From: HGM13006 sp964527315
GTDB lineage: Bacteria > Bacillota > Clostridia > Oscillospirales > Oscillospiraceae
Assembly: GCA_964527315.1 (NCBI GenBank)
Contig: CAZGOQ010000003.1
Location: 1-56,227 of the forward strand
Length of the DNA stretch: 56,227 bases
Direction: 5' to 3'
In this document: positions 8,695-15,973 of the stretch, piece by piece
How the letters are laid out: each line of letters begins with the position of its first letter
How positions within the stretch are numbered: the first letter of the stretch is position 1
The notes under the pieces: generated by a model
The model's input: the letters and a program-made list of their open reading frames with translations, nothing else
Told to the model about the DNA's origin: nothing
Databases searched by the model: none
Program-made: the position numbers and the translations under genes

Positions 8695-10479
8695 TTATTC
8701 GGCATCCAGGATCCGAACCAGCCGCATCAGAATGGCAATTCCTTCACTGCGCTGGAGGGCATCCCTCGGATGCAGGAGGCCGGTATTGTCGCCTTGGATC
8801 AGGCCCATTCCCTGAGCCAGTTGTACCGATTCCATGGCATAGTCGCTGATCTGATCTGCGTCTGAATAAATCAATTCCGTTTTGTTTACGTCCATATCCT
8901 TGTAATCTATAATATACCGCATCAGCATGGTCAGAAACTCTTCCCGAGTGATGGGAGTATTTGGGTCAAAATAGCGCTCGTCCCGCCCTGAGACAATGCC
9001 GTTTTCACAGGCCCAGGCGACGATCTGGGCATACCAGCTTTCCACAGGGACATCCAAAAAGGTGCTTTCTGCAATGTCATCGAGTTCCGCTGCATCCAGT
9101 CGGGACAGCAGGGTGACAGCCATTGCACGAGTAATGGCAGCGGCGCCATCAAAATACAGGGGGGAAGTACCATAGACCAGATCTCGATTGGCCGCTTCTA
9201 TGGCGTCTGTTTCGTACCAGGCATTCGCGGGGATATCATAGAAGATATCACCAGAAAACATGGCGATAAAATGACAGTTCTTTGTGACCGAGATGGAGTA
9301 GACAGCGTCCTGACTGACCAGAGCGCCATCTGGCGTATACCACCCTTCAAAGGTTTTGCCCTCGTTGGGAACGGCGGTAAGGGTGATGTTTGAACCCGGC
9401 GGATACAGCCCGCCGCCGCTTACGGTTCCGCTCCGAGAGACGGTTAAGGTGACAGACGCCGCAAATTGGGCGGTATACACGGCATCCTCCTTCACTGTAA
9501 CATAGAGCGTCTCGTCTCCGGAAAGCCAATTTCCGTTTGCGTCATACCACCCATAGAAAGCCATTCCAGTATCTGGGACTGCCCGCAAAACCGCTGTCTG
9601 TCCGGTGATACAGGCTCCGCCGCCGGAGACCTGGCCGGGGCCCTGCGCATTGAGAGTCAGGGTGACCTGGCGGGCCCGCTCTGCTGTTACCGGAAGCAGG
9701 CTGGCATCCCGCTCCTGATTGGCGGCCTTGTCATAGGCGGTATTGTAGCGCCAGGCGTTTCCCGGTGCGATTCCAAAATAGTAAAAATTGTGGCCGTAAT
9801 TTTGCTGATAATTCCGGGCGTCCCGCTGAGCGTCAAATATGTAAGTGGTACCGTCCAATACCAGTTCTGCCCAGCCATGGTGGCCGCTGCCGATGTATGT
9901 CTCAAAGGCAAAGTAACCGGTATGGACATAGGCTTCGATTCCCACATATCTGGCCATTACCGCAAAGGCAATCGCATAGTCGTAGCAGACGCCCTGACGG
10001 TCTTTCAAAACATGATATGCCCGGTTGGCCATATCGTCTGGAATGGACTTTTGCAGGCCTGTTTCATAGGTCATGGAGCCTGTGTAATCGTATCCTGTGA
10101 AACTGTTGTAGGCGGAGAGAGAGGCGCTGGTATAGCTATATCCCAGCCAGCTGTAGGTCACATTTTTTACCAGCCAGTTATACATATATGAAAGGACGGT
10201 GCAGGCGTCCGCGCTTTCTCCCGCATCAGATACCATTTGGTCCAGCATGGCGTCCAGTTCCAGCCAACCGGTCCTCTGGGGGCGGAGTTCCTGACTGTTG
10301 ATCAAGGCTTTCAGCTGTTCCAAATTCTCAGCGTTGTTGAGCCAGGCCTCCATCCGATCTGCGGTGATGCTTTCGGCCGTCCATTTACCAAACACACATG
10401 TATCCGCCGCTATGACTGTCGGGAAAATAGGAAGCAGGAGACTGAGGGTCAGCAGCAAGGCCAGAATCTTTTTTTTCAA
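8695..10479 (-). CDS. secreted transglutaminase-like protein with InlB-type repeats and SLH domains
   Basis: The 594-residue product starts at TTG 10479 behind GAGG and has a Sec signal peptide ending near VIAA (residue 25). Residues about 100-260 form a transglutaminase-like domain with the catalytic triad visible as GVCYDYA, HHGWAEL and IFDAQRD. Two InlB B-type repeats (about 290-410; GWYDANGNW and GWYTPDGA) and three S-layer homology motifs (about 415-594) follow. It is expected to be held at the cell surface by SLH binding to secondary wall polymer and to act as a cysteine protease, peptidoglycan or protein cross-linking enzyme. It is monocistronic. Confidence 0.85.
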   Translation of the reverse strand: MKKKILALLLTLSLLLPIFPTVIAADTCVFGKWTAESITADRMEAWLNNAENLEQLKALINSQELRPQRTGWLELDAMLDQMVSDAGESADACTVLSYMYNWLVKNVTYSWLGYSYTSASLSAYNSFTGYDYTGSMTYETGLQKSIPDDMANRAYHVLKDRQGVCYDYAIAFAVMARYVGIEAYVHTGYFAFETYIGSGHHGWAELVLDGTTYIFDAQRDARNYQQNYGHNFYYFGIAPGNAWRYNTAYDKAANQERDASLLPVTAERARQVTLTLNAQGPGQVSGGGACITGQTAVLRAVPDTGMAFYGWYDANGNWLSGDETLYVTVKEDAVYTAQFAASVTLTVSRSGTVSGGGLYPPGSNITLTAVPNEGKTFEGWYTPDGALVSQDAVYSISVTKNCHFIAMFSGDIFYDIPANAWYETDAIEAANRDLVYGTSPLYFDGAAAITRAMAVTLLSRLDAAELDDIAESTFLDVPVESWYAQIVAWACENGIVSGRDERYFDPNTPITREEFLTMLMRYIIDYKDMDVNKTELIYSDADQISDYAMESVQLAQGMGLIQGDNTGLLHPRDALQRSEGIAILMRLVRILDAE

Positions 10480-10501
10480 CTTACCTCATTCCTTCTTATC
10501 T

Positions 10502-10573
10502 GGAATGGTTGGCCGCAAGAAGTTCCATACGGACAACCATTCCCATTATATCATATTACTTTCTCATTATAAA
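10502..10573 (-). promoter_or_regulatory. promoter and 5' leader hairpin of the SLH gene
   Basis: On the minus strand TTTATA (10568-10573) and TATAAT (10545-10550) are 17 bases apart. The leader then contains a perfect 10-bp inverted repeat (10534-10543 with 10502-10511) just ahead of the ribosome site, which may influence mRNA stability or translation. Confidence 0.5.
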
Positions 10574-10607
10574 GACCTGTTCTGACAGCATTTGTCAAGG
10601 GGCGGCT

Positions 10608-10727
10608 TCAAAAAAGATAGGGGCATGGGAAAGAAACGCTTTCCCATGCCACCAATTCAACCGTTATGACGATTAAAGACAGCAGCATACCAGCCGCCGT
10701 GATAAGTAATAAAATTTTTCGTTTCAT
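10608..10727 (-). CDS. 39-residue hydrophobic peptide ORF running into a terminator
   Basis: Starting at ATG 10727 (GGGGG upstream), this encodes one transmembrane or signal segment (MKRKILLLITAAGMLLSLIV) and a short tail ending FPCPYLF. Codons from about 28 on lie in the terminator stem at 10622-10650, so the ending may be incidental and the ORF a truncated signal-peptide fragment. It has a Cys near the end but lacks the charged tail of AgrD-type cyclic peptides. Confidence 0.3.
   Translation of the reverse strand: MKRKILLLITAAGMLLSLIVITVELVAWESVSFPCPYLF
10612..10650 (-). terminator. strong leftward intrinsic terminator
   Basis: A perfect 12-bp stem (10622-10633 with 10639-10650), five-base loop, followed on the minus strand by CCTATCTTTTTT. 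Confidence 0.7.
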
Positions 10728-10810
10728 TTTGTAACCCCCGTTCCTGCATAAAAACGCAACTTAGATTTCATGTTATCGCAAATTTTTTCTTTATTTCCCA
10801 AATTTACGCT

Positions 10811-10906
10811 CTAAATTACTTCCGTGATATTCATGGCCAGCACTGTCATAGGAAAAAGCGCGACTGCAAGGCAAAGCGCAATCAGTATGCTTAAAAAGCG
10901 TTTCAT
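10811..10906 (-). CDS. 31-residue signal-peptide-like ORF
   Basis: ATG 10906 follows a strong GGGAGGGGG site. The product is a textbook Sec signal (MKRFLSILIALCLAVALFP, cleavage expected after VLA) with only seven residues left before TAG. It is either a secreted micro-peptide or the start of a surface-protein gene that was deleted; the neighbouring element scar favours the latter. Confidence 0.35.
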   Translation of the reverse strand: MKRFLSILIALCLAVALFPMTVLAMNITEVI

Positions 10907-10919
10907 GGCGACCCCCTCC

Positions 10920-11455
10920 CGTTCCATTCGCGTGAGCAAGAAGCGAATCATCAAATGCTCCCCGGAGAGAAAAAACAGACAGCGCTTTTCATGGCACAGC
11001 TATCCCGTGCCGCAAAAGCGCCGTCGTACGTTATGTTTCCAAGGGCAGACAAAGCCAACAGGCAGAATTATCCTGTCCGTCCGTCTGTCTGATTATTGGG
11101 ATCGATCTCATTTTGTCAAGTACCTTTCACGAATTGTTACAGAAAATTCGTATATACCAATCCTTTTTTATTATACTGAAAACCTATGGCCCTTTCAAGT
11201 GTTTTCTGCATTTTCCTTGGGATAAGAGAGTGGTATGTTGTCCCTGTCAGGGTTTTGTTCTAAAAAGCCGGAGCGGGTGGTTTATTGAGGGACAGGCGGT
11301 GAGAGAATTGCGAGATGCTTACACGAAATTGTGAGCGGTTTGCTGTTCTGTTTTGCCGCTCTTTTGATGTATGTAAAAAATGACCGCAAGCAGTCATTCT
11401 GACGGAAACGATGTCAGCAGAAAGCGTGAGCGGCGAAAATACTTCTTGTATGTCC
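10920..11455. other. non-coding or decayed interval
   Basis: No supported gene was found. Open frames here lack ribosome sites and recognisable domains. It appears to be degenerate integrative-element DNA. Confidence 0.4.
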
Positions 11456-11484
11456 CTCTCTTTTCTGGTATCATTTGAGCAGGA
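11456..11484 (+). promoter_or_regulatory. promoter for the zinc-finger ORF
   Basis: TTGTAT (11456-11461), 17-base spacer, TATCAT (11479-11484). Confidence 0.5.
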
Positions 11485-11509
11485 TTTTGCAGGGACAGGA
11501 GCGAAACTT

Positions 11510-11668
11510 ATGCCAAACTATGGGCGGATGTGCAGGCACTGCACAAAGGTCTTTGCGGCAAGCCGCCCCAGCGCCGCCTTTTGCAGCCCGCGGTGCAAGA
11601 ACCGGCACAATGTCTACAAGAGCAGGGCAAAAAACGGCAGAAACGGCAAAGGAGGAAACCGAAAATGA
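11510..11668 (+). CDS. small treble-clef zinc-finger protein, element-associated
   Basis: The 52-residue product starts at ATG 11510 (GGAG upstream). It carries CRHC near residue 8 and CSPRCKNRHNVYKSR near 27-41, a treble-clef-like zinc motif with a basic C-terminal half, a type often coded in Clostridia integrative elements. Its stop overlaps the next ATG by four bases, so it was the first gene of an operon now truncated. Function unknown; DNA or RNA binding is likely. Confidence 0.5.
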   Translation: MPNYGRMCRHCTKVFAASRPSAAFCSPRCKNRHNVYKSRAKNGRNGKGGNRK

Positions 11669-11772
11669 TCGATGAATGGATAGCGGAAGCTACAGAATGT
11701 GACTTCAAAGTTGCTTTAGAAATCAAGAAGCCGAAAAACTGTGCGAACAGTGCTATAGCTGGAAGCATCTGA
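11665..11772 (+). pseudogene. truncated N-terminus of AlbA_2-type putative DNA-binding ATPase/regulator
   Basis: ATG 11665 overlaps the preceding stop (ATGA). The first about 25 residues (MIDEWIAEATECDFKVAL, then EIKKPKN) match the start of AlbA_2/Schlafen-type proteins, in which TECDFK...E is conserved. Homology ends near 11735, and the following residues come from the other side of a deletion joint. Only the N-terminus survives. Confidence 0.5.
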
Positions 11773-11979
11773 CGACCAGCCATTCATATATCGCAAATTG
11801 CTGTGGCCCCAGGTACCGCCATAGTTCGTGTCCCCGTCGTGGGGATAGGAGATCATATAGACCTCCGACTCAATTTCTGCGGCAAACGCCGTGGTCGTGC
11901 CAATGCCGACAAAAGCCGAAAGACACATCAGCATTGCCATGAACACCGATACGCCTCTCTTAAAAATACTTGTTTTCAT
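11716..11979 (-). pseudogene. truncated N-terminus of TQXA/VaFE-type surface protein
   Basis: From ATG 11979 (AGGAGG upstream) there is a signal peptide (MKTSIFKRGVSVFMAMLMCL...TTAFAA) followed by an EVYMISYPHDGDTNYGGTWG segment typical of thioester-domain, VaFE-repeat cell-wall proteins coded by Clostridia conjugative elements. Recognisable sequence ends after about residue 75, where it meets the AlbA_2 fragment tail to tail. Full proteins exceed 1000 residues, so this is a deletion remnant. Confidence 0.6.
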
Positions 11980-12003
11980 AGATCAAAAATCCTCCTTTGG
12001 CAT

Positions 12004-12033
12004 AAAAAAGACGCACCGTTTTATAGGTGCGTC
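12004..12033 (-). terminator. leftward terminator upstream of the surface-protein fragment
   Basis: Eight-bp stem 12010-12017 with 12026-12033; minus-strand T run from A 12004-12009. Confidence 0.6.
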
Positions 12034-12088
12034 AGGTTGAAATTAGCAGATTCAGTGTCTAATGCGGAAAAACAAACATAACGATAGC

Positions 12089-12121
12089 CTCCCAAATCCA
12101 TATTGGATGTGGGAGTTTTTT
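12089..12121 (+). terminator. rightward terminator
   Basis: CTCCCA (12089-12094) pairs with TGGGAG (12110-12115) around an inner ATCCA/TGGAT stem, followed by six T. Confidence 0.6.
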
Positions 12122-12169
12122 GTTGCGAGTGATCGGAACGATATAATCAATAAAGTTGAAAGCAGCTTA

Positions 12170-12198
12170 TTGATATTATTCCGATAATGTGGTATATT
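12170..12198 (+). promoter_or_regulatory. promoter of the Fic gene
   Basis: TTGATA (12170-12175), 17-base spacer, TATATT (12193-12198). The spacer contains ATTAT-TCCG-ATAAT, a small dyad that could serve autoregulation by the protein's helix-turn-helix domain. Confidence 0.55.
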
Positions 12199-12231
12199 AT
12201 AATTAGCTTTAATATACAAGGCGGTGATATT

Positions 12232-13146
12232 TTGGAATATATAAACGCGGCACAGGCCGCAGAACTTTGGGGAATTTCGGATCGTCGCGTTCGCATTCTA
12301 TGTCAGCAAGGAAAAATAGAAGGCGTTATTCGAAAAGGCCGTTCTTATCTAATTCCGAGTAATGCTGTAAAACCCATTGATGGACGGACGCTGCGTCATA
12401 AGAATGTTTCGGAACAATATATTGCATTGTTCTCTCGTATTGATACACTAAAGAAACAATTAGATCAACGTCGTCCTTTGACTGTTGGTGAGTTACAACG
12501 CCTACAAGAAGAATTTCTAGTCGAATATACCTATAACTCCAATGCTATTGAGGGGAATACTCTGACATTACAGGAGACGGCCCTTGTATTGGAGGGTATC
12601 ACAATTGACCGCAAGCCGCTTAAGGATCATTTAGAAGCAGTCGGTCACAAAGACGCTTTTCTATATGTACAAAAGTTGGTAAAAGATAAAATCCCGTTTT
12701 CTGAGGTTATAATCAAACAAATCCATACCTTAGTTCTCATGGACAGACCTGAGGATCGTGGGATTTATCGCCGTATTCCAGTGCGGATTATGGGTGCATA
12801 TTATACTCCGCCAGATCCAATTGTGGTTCCTGAAATGATGGAAAAACTTGTTGCGGAGTTTATTAAGAAGAAGCTGCACCCCATCGAGAGCGCAGCATTG
12901 TTCCATTTGAAGTTTGAGGGAATCCACCCCTTTGTAGATGGTAATGGTCGTACAGGGCGTTTGATTTTAAATTTATTCCTTATGCAAAACGGATACCCGC
13001 CCATTAATGTGAAATTTGCTGATCGAAAACGGTATTACGATGCATTTGACAGTTATTACAGAGACAACAATGCTGGTATCATGATAGATATGGTAGCAGA
13101 ATATGTGGAGGAAAGGCTATCCCAATTTATATCGCTCTGTAAGTAG
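12232..13146 (+). CDS. HTH-Fic protein (AMP-transferase) with internal inhibitory motif
   Basis: From TTG 12232 (GGCGGTGATAT upstream) the 304-residue product has an excisionase/MerR-like helix-turn-helix (about 1-45) followed by a Fic domain. The inhibitory helix SNAIEGN (near residue 104) matches (S/T)xxxE(G/N), and the catalytic loop HPFVDGNGRTGR (near 230) matches HPFx(D/E)GNGRxxR, so it should be an active nucleotidyl-transferase held in check by its own glutamate. Fic proteins AMPylate target-protein hydroxyls; some act as toxins. The gene is clearly AT-richer than its neighbours and sits beside an integrative-element scar, suggesting transfer. No separate antitoxin is seen. Confidence 0.85.
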   Translation: MEYINAAQAAELWGISDRRVRILCQQGKIEGVIRKGRSYLIPSNAVKPIDGRTLRHKNVSEQYIALFSRIDTLKKQLDQRRPLTVGELQRLQEEFLVEYTYNSNAIEGNTLTLQETALVLEGITIDRKPLKDHLEAVGHKDAFLYVQKLVKDKIPFSEVIIKQIHTLVLMDRPEDRGIYRRIPVRIMGAYYTPPDPIVVPEMMEKLVAEFIKKKLHPIESAALFHLKFEGIHPFVDGNGRTGRLILNLFLMQNGYPPINVKFADRKRYYDAFDSYYRDNNAGIMIDMVAEYVEERLSQFISLCK

Positions 13147-13256
13147 ACAAGAAAAAACAGATATTCAATGAAAACTGGAATTTGCAACGAGGGAACAGAA
13201 TAAGCACAGATTTTTACACGATTTCAGACAACTTTTGAAAATCTGAAAACAAAAGA

Positions 13257-13289
13257 AACCCCTTGAAAATAAAGGCTTTTCAAGGGGTT
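13257..13289 (-). terminator. terminator of the rplM-rpsI operon
   Basis: A 13-bp perfect stem (13257-13269 with 13277-13289), followed on the minus strand by TCTTTTGTTTT. Confidence 0.8.
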
Positions 13290-13315
13290 CCGTGATTTTG
13301 ATTTTTCGGTTTTTA

Positions 13316-13720
13316 TTATCGCTTGCTGAACTGCGGCGCTTTGCGAGCTGCCTTCAAGCCGTACTTTTTCCTTTCTTTCATTCTCGGGTCGCGGGTCAGA
13401 AAACCGGCGGCCTTCAGTGCGGCGCGGTACTCAGGGTTGACCTGAAGCAACGCACGGGCAATGCCGTGGCGGATGGCGCCGGCCTGACCGGTTACGCCGC
13501 CGCCGGAGACGGTACATTCAATATCTACGATGCCCATGGTCTTTGTGGTTACCAGAGGCTGGCGAACCACCAGCTTCAAGGTCTCAAGACCAAAATAATC
13601 GTCGATATCGCGGCCGTTGATGGTGATAGAACCGGAGCCGCCCTGATACAGACGGACACGAGCAACGGAGGACTTACGTCTGCCGGTGCCATATTGATAT
13701 TGTCTTTTGCTCTCGTACAT
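13316..13720 (-). CDS. rpsI: 30S ribosomal protein uS9
   Basis: The 134-residue product has the S9 signatures GTGRRKSSVARV near the N-terminus and the basic C-terminal tail with RMKERKKYGLKAARKAPQFSKR-type sequence whose last residues contact tRNA in the P site. Length is normal for a bacterial S9 with a short N-terminal extension. It lies 15 bases after rplM, the usual rplM-rpsI operon order. Confidence 0.97.
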   Translation of the reverse strand: MYESKRQYQYGTGRRKSSVARVRLYQGGSGSITINGRDIDDYFGLETLKLVVRQPLVTTKTMGIVDIECTVSGGGVTGQAGAIRHGIARALLQVNPEYRAALKAAGFLTRDPRMKERKKYGLKAARKAPQFSKR

Positions 13721-13735
13721 TCGAAAATACCTCCC

Positions 13736-14167
13736 TTAAATCTCGGTCCAGGGCTCAGGCTTCTGAGCAGCGTTTTTATGCTCAGGGCCCGCATAGATCT
13801 TCAGCCGGGTCATAGACGCTCTGCCAATGGAATTTTTGGGGAGCATTCCTTTTACCGCCAACTCCATGGCAAACTCCGGCTTTTGAGCCATCAGAGTGGA
13901 ATACTTGACTTCCTTCAGATTGCCGATCCAGCCTGTATGATGCTGATAAAGCTTTTTCTCCAGTTTTTTGCCAGTGAGTTTTGCCTTTGCCGCATTGACC
14001 ACGATGACAAAATCACCGCAGTCAACATAGGGGGTAAATGTTGTCTTGTGCTTGCCGCGGAGCAGCGATGCAGCCTGCGCGGCGACACGGCCCAGAGGCT
14101 TGCCGGCAGCATCGATCACATACCACTTGCGCTCAACGGTCTCCTTTTTTGCGAGTGTTGTGGACAT
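13736..14167 (-). CDS. rplM: 50S ribosomal protein uL13
   Basis: The 143-residue product starts MSTTLAKKETVERKWYVIDA and contains GKPLGRVAA, the L13 hallmark, followed by RGKHKTTFTP. It binds 23S rRNA early in 50S assembly. ATG 14167 has GGAGG upstream. It is the first gene of the rplM-rpsI operon. Confidence 0.97.
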   Translation of the reverse strand: MSTTLAKKETVERKWYVIDAAGKPLGRVAAQAASLLRGKHKTTFTPYVDCGDFVIVVNAAKAKLTGKKLEKKLYQHHTGWIGNLKEVKYSTLMAQKPEFAMELAVKGMLPKNSIGRASMTRLKIYAGPEHKNAAQKPEPWTEI

Positions 14168-14195
14168 ATTTGTTTTCCTCCAATATGAAAAACTT

Positions 14196-14223
14196 TTGAC
14201 ATTCTTTAAAGCTGTGCTACAAT
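14196..14223 (+). promoter_or_regulatory. rightward promoter for the TtcA-like gene
   Basis: TTGACA (14196-14201), 16-base spacer, TACAAT (14218-14223). It lies inside the rplM leader and fires toward the rplM promoter. Confidence 0.6.
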
Positions 14224-14244
14224 ATTTTCAAAGCACGCTCCGAT

Positions 14245-14273
14245 ATTCTAGCATCCAGAATTTCGGATGTCAA
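14245..14273 (-). promoter_or_regulatory. rplM-rpsI promoter
   Basis: On the minus strand TTGACA (14268-14273), 17-base spacer, TAGAAT (14245-14250). The roughly 70-base leader to rplM contains a small GTGCT/AGCAC hairpin and could correspond to the Firmicutes L13 leader; I could not confirm this. Confidence 0.75.
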
Positions 14274-14383
14274 TAAAAATTTCGTGATTTTTTACCAAAT
14301 CCAATAAAATCTCATGGATTCTATCAAATTCACGTTTAATCTCTTTTGATCTCATGTGTGATTTTAAAAATCGGAGGGCTGAA

Positions 14384-15121
14384 ATGCTGCAGAGAATGAC
14401 AGGACTGCTCCGCCGCTGTGTGGAGGACTATCAAATGATCCGGGATGGGGATAAAATCGCCGTTGGCGTCAGCGGAGGAAAAGACTCTCTGACATTGATC
14501 AGGCTTATGGCAGAACTGCGAAATTATTTCCCAAAACAGTTTCAGCTGGAAGCGTTTACAGTGGATCTGGGCTTTCCCAATATGGACCTTTCTCCGGTGG
14601 AGAGCTTTTGCAAAGAGTTGGATGTGCCGTTCACTGTGATTCCAACCCAGATTCAAACTATCATTTTTGACTACCGCAAGGAGAAAAACCCCTGTTCCTT
14701 ATGCGCAAAAATGCGACGCGGTGCACTTCACGGGGCCATTTTGGAAAAGGGCATCCACAAAATTGCGCTGGGACATCACTATGACGACGCAGTGGAGACA
14801 TTTTTGATGAGCCTAATCTTTGAAGCGCGTATCAGCTGTTTCCAGCCGGTGACAGAACTGACCCAAACCGGCATCACGCAGATTCGTCCCATGCTCTATC
14901 TGGAGGAACGGGATATCCGCAGTTTTGCAAAAAAAGAACATTTGCCAGTGGTAGTCAATGACTGCCCTGCGGACCAAAATACAAAGCGGGAGGAGATCAA
15001 GAAGTTAATCCGGACCCTCTCCAAAGATTACCCGAATTTGAAAGCCAGCATATTTGGCGCCATGCAGCGATATCCCCTTGCGGAGTGGGGCGTGATTCCC
15101 AGAAAACGGAGAGAAAAATAG
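14384..15121 (+). CDS. TtcA-family tRNA thiolation (PP-loop) protein
   Basis: The 245-residue protein carries the PP-loop ATP-binding motif SGGKDSL (near residue 30), a CSLC pair near 110 and GHHYDDAVET near 140, the pattern of TtcA/TtuA tRNA 2-thiolation enzymes that bind a 4Fe-4S cluster and adenylate the target base. The likely reaction is 2-thiocytidine formation at tRNA position 32, but other thiolation sites are possible. I place the start at ATG 14384, directly after CGGAGGGCTGAA; ATG 14354 upstream lacks a ribosome site. Confidence 0.8.
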   Translation: MLQRMTGLLRRCVEDYQMIRDGDKIAVGVSGGKDSLTLIRLMAELRNYFPKQFQLEAFTVDLGFPNMDLSPVESFCKELDVPFTVIPTQIQTIIFDYRKEKNPCSLCAKMRRGALHGAILEKGIHKIALGHHYDDAVETFLMSLIFEARISCFQPVTELTQTGITQIRPMLYLEERDIRSFAKKEHLPVVVNDCPADQNTKREEIKKLIRTLSKDYPNLKASIFGAMQRYPLAEWGVIPRKRREK

Positions 15122-15208
15122 CTTTCCATATTCGTCAATTTGTGATACACTATATTCAAAATTCAAATATGATTCGCCGGTTGACCGGCACAAAGCGGGA
15201 GGCACATT

Positions 15209-15934
15209 ATGATCTCAGCACAGGAATATTTTGAAAAGTTTCTCTCCTGGCAGCGGAGCGAGTCCTCGCTTCGCTCCGCAAAACAGAGTTATGAGCCATA
15301 TTCGTCCCTGGACCTTGAAACGCTTCAGGCGGAAGCGAATGCCAAAAACCCCGCCGCGATGGAGGAACTGGGGGAGCGGTATCTGTTTGGCCTGAGCGGT
15401 TTAAAAACCGATCGGACACAGGCATATGCGCAGTTTACTGAAGCGGCTGAAGCGGGACACCCCGACGCCATGCATATGCTGGCGGAAATGTACCGCATGG
15501 AGGAAACGCTGGACTACGATCAGTATTTTCCAAAGCTGAAGGCGGCGGCGGAGGGCGGCTCCTGGAAAGCAATGTTTAATCTCGCCTGCGCCTATTATAA
15601 GGGAAAGGATGCCTATGAGGGCCACGGTTTTGACGCGGATCATAAGCTGAGTCTCCATTGGAGTACCCAGTGCAGTGTGGCCACTATGCAGCTGCTGGAT
15701 TTTTACTTTACCCATAAATGCTCCGATGCTTTTTCCGACTATATGCAGGGAGTCTATGCCCTGTTTGTTCAGTCTATCTGCGTTTCCGCCCGGCAGCTGA
15801 TCCGCGGCGATGGGGTAGAAAAGGACTTAAAAATGGCAAAGAAAATGCTCAGCGATGCGCAGAGTTTTTACCAACACTTTTTTAAGGCCAACTGTCCGGA
15901 TTTTGACGCCCTCCTTCAATACTGCGAAACATAA
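15209..15934 (+). CDS. Sel1-like repeat protein
   Basis: This 241-residue protein contains tandem Sel1/TPR-like helices, seen as AMEELGERYLFGLSG, DAMHMLAEMYRM and KAMFNLACAYYKG between residues about 48 and 135. No signal peptide is present. Sel1 repeats mediate protein contacts, often in signalling; the partner is unknown. ATG 15209 follows GGGAGGCACATT. It is 87 bases after the TtcA-like gene and may be cotranscribed. Confidence 0.75.
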   Translation: MISAQEYFEKFLSWQRSESSLRSAKQSYEPYSSLDLETLQAEANAKNPAAMEELGERYLFGLSGLKTDRTQAYAQFTEAAEAGHPDAMHMLAEMYRMEETLDYDQYFPKLKAAAEGGSWKAMFNLACAYYKGKDAYEGHGFDADHKLSLHWSTQCSVATMQLLDFYFTHKCSDAFSDYMQGVYALFVQSICVSARQLIRGDGVEKDLKMAKKMLSDAQSFYQHFFKANCPDFDALLQYCET

Positions 15935-15969
15935 TAAGAAGAGCCTGCCGCCCGGCAGGCTCTTCTTAT
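15934..15969. terminator. bidirectional terminator between convergent genes
   Basis: A roughly 16-bp perfect stem (15934-15949 with 15954-15969) with a 4-base loop; both flanks are A/T rich. It separates the Sel1 gene and the leftward glycosidase gene. Confidence 0.85.
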
Positions 15970-15973
15970 AGGA

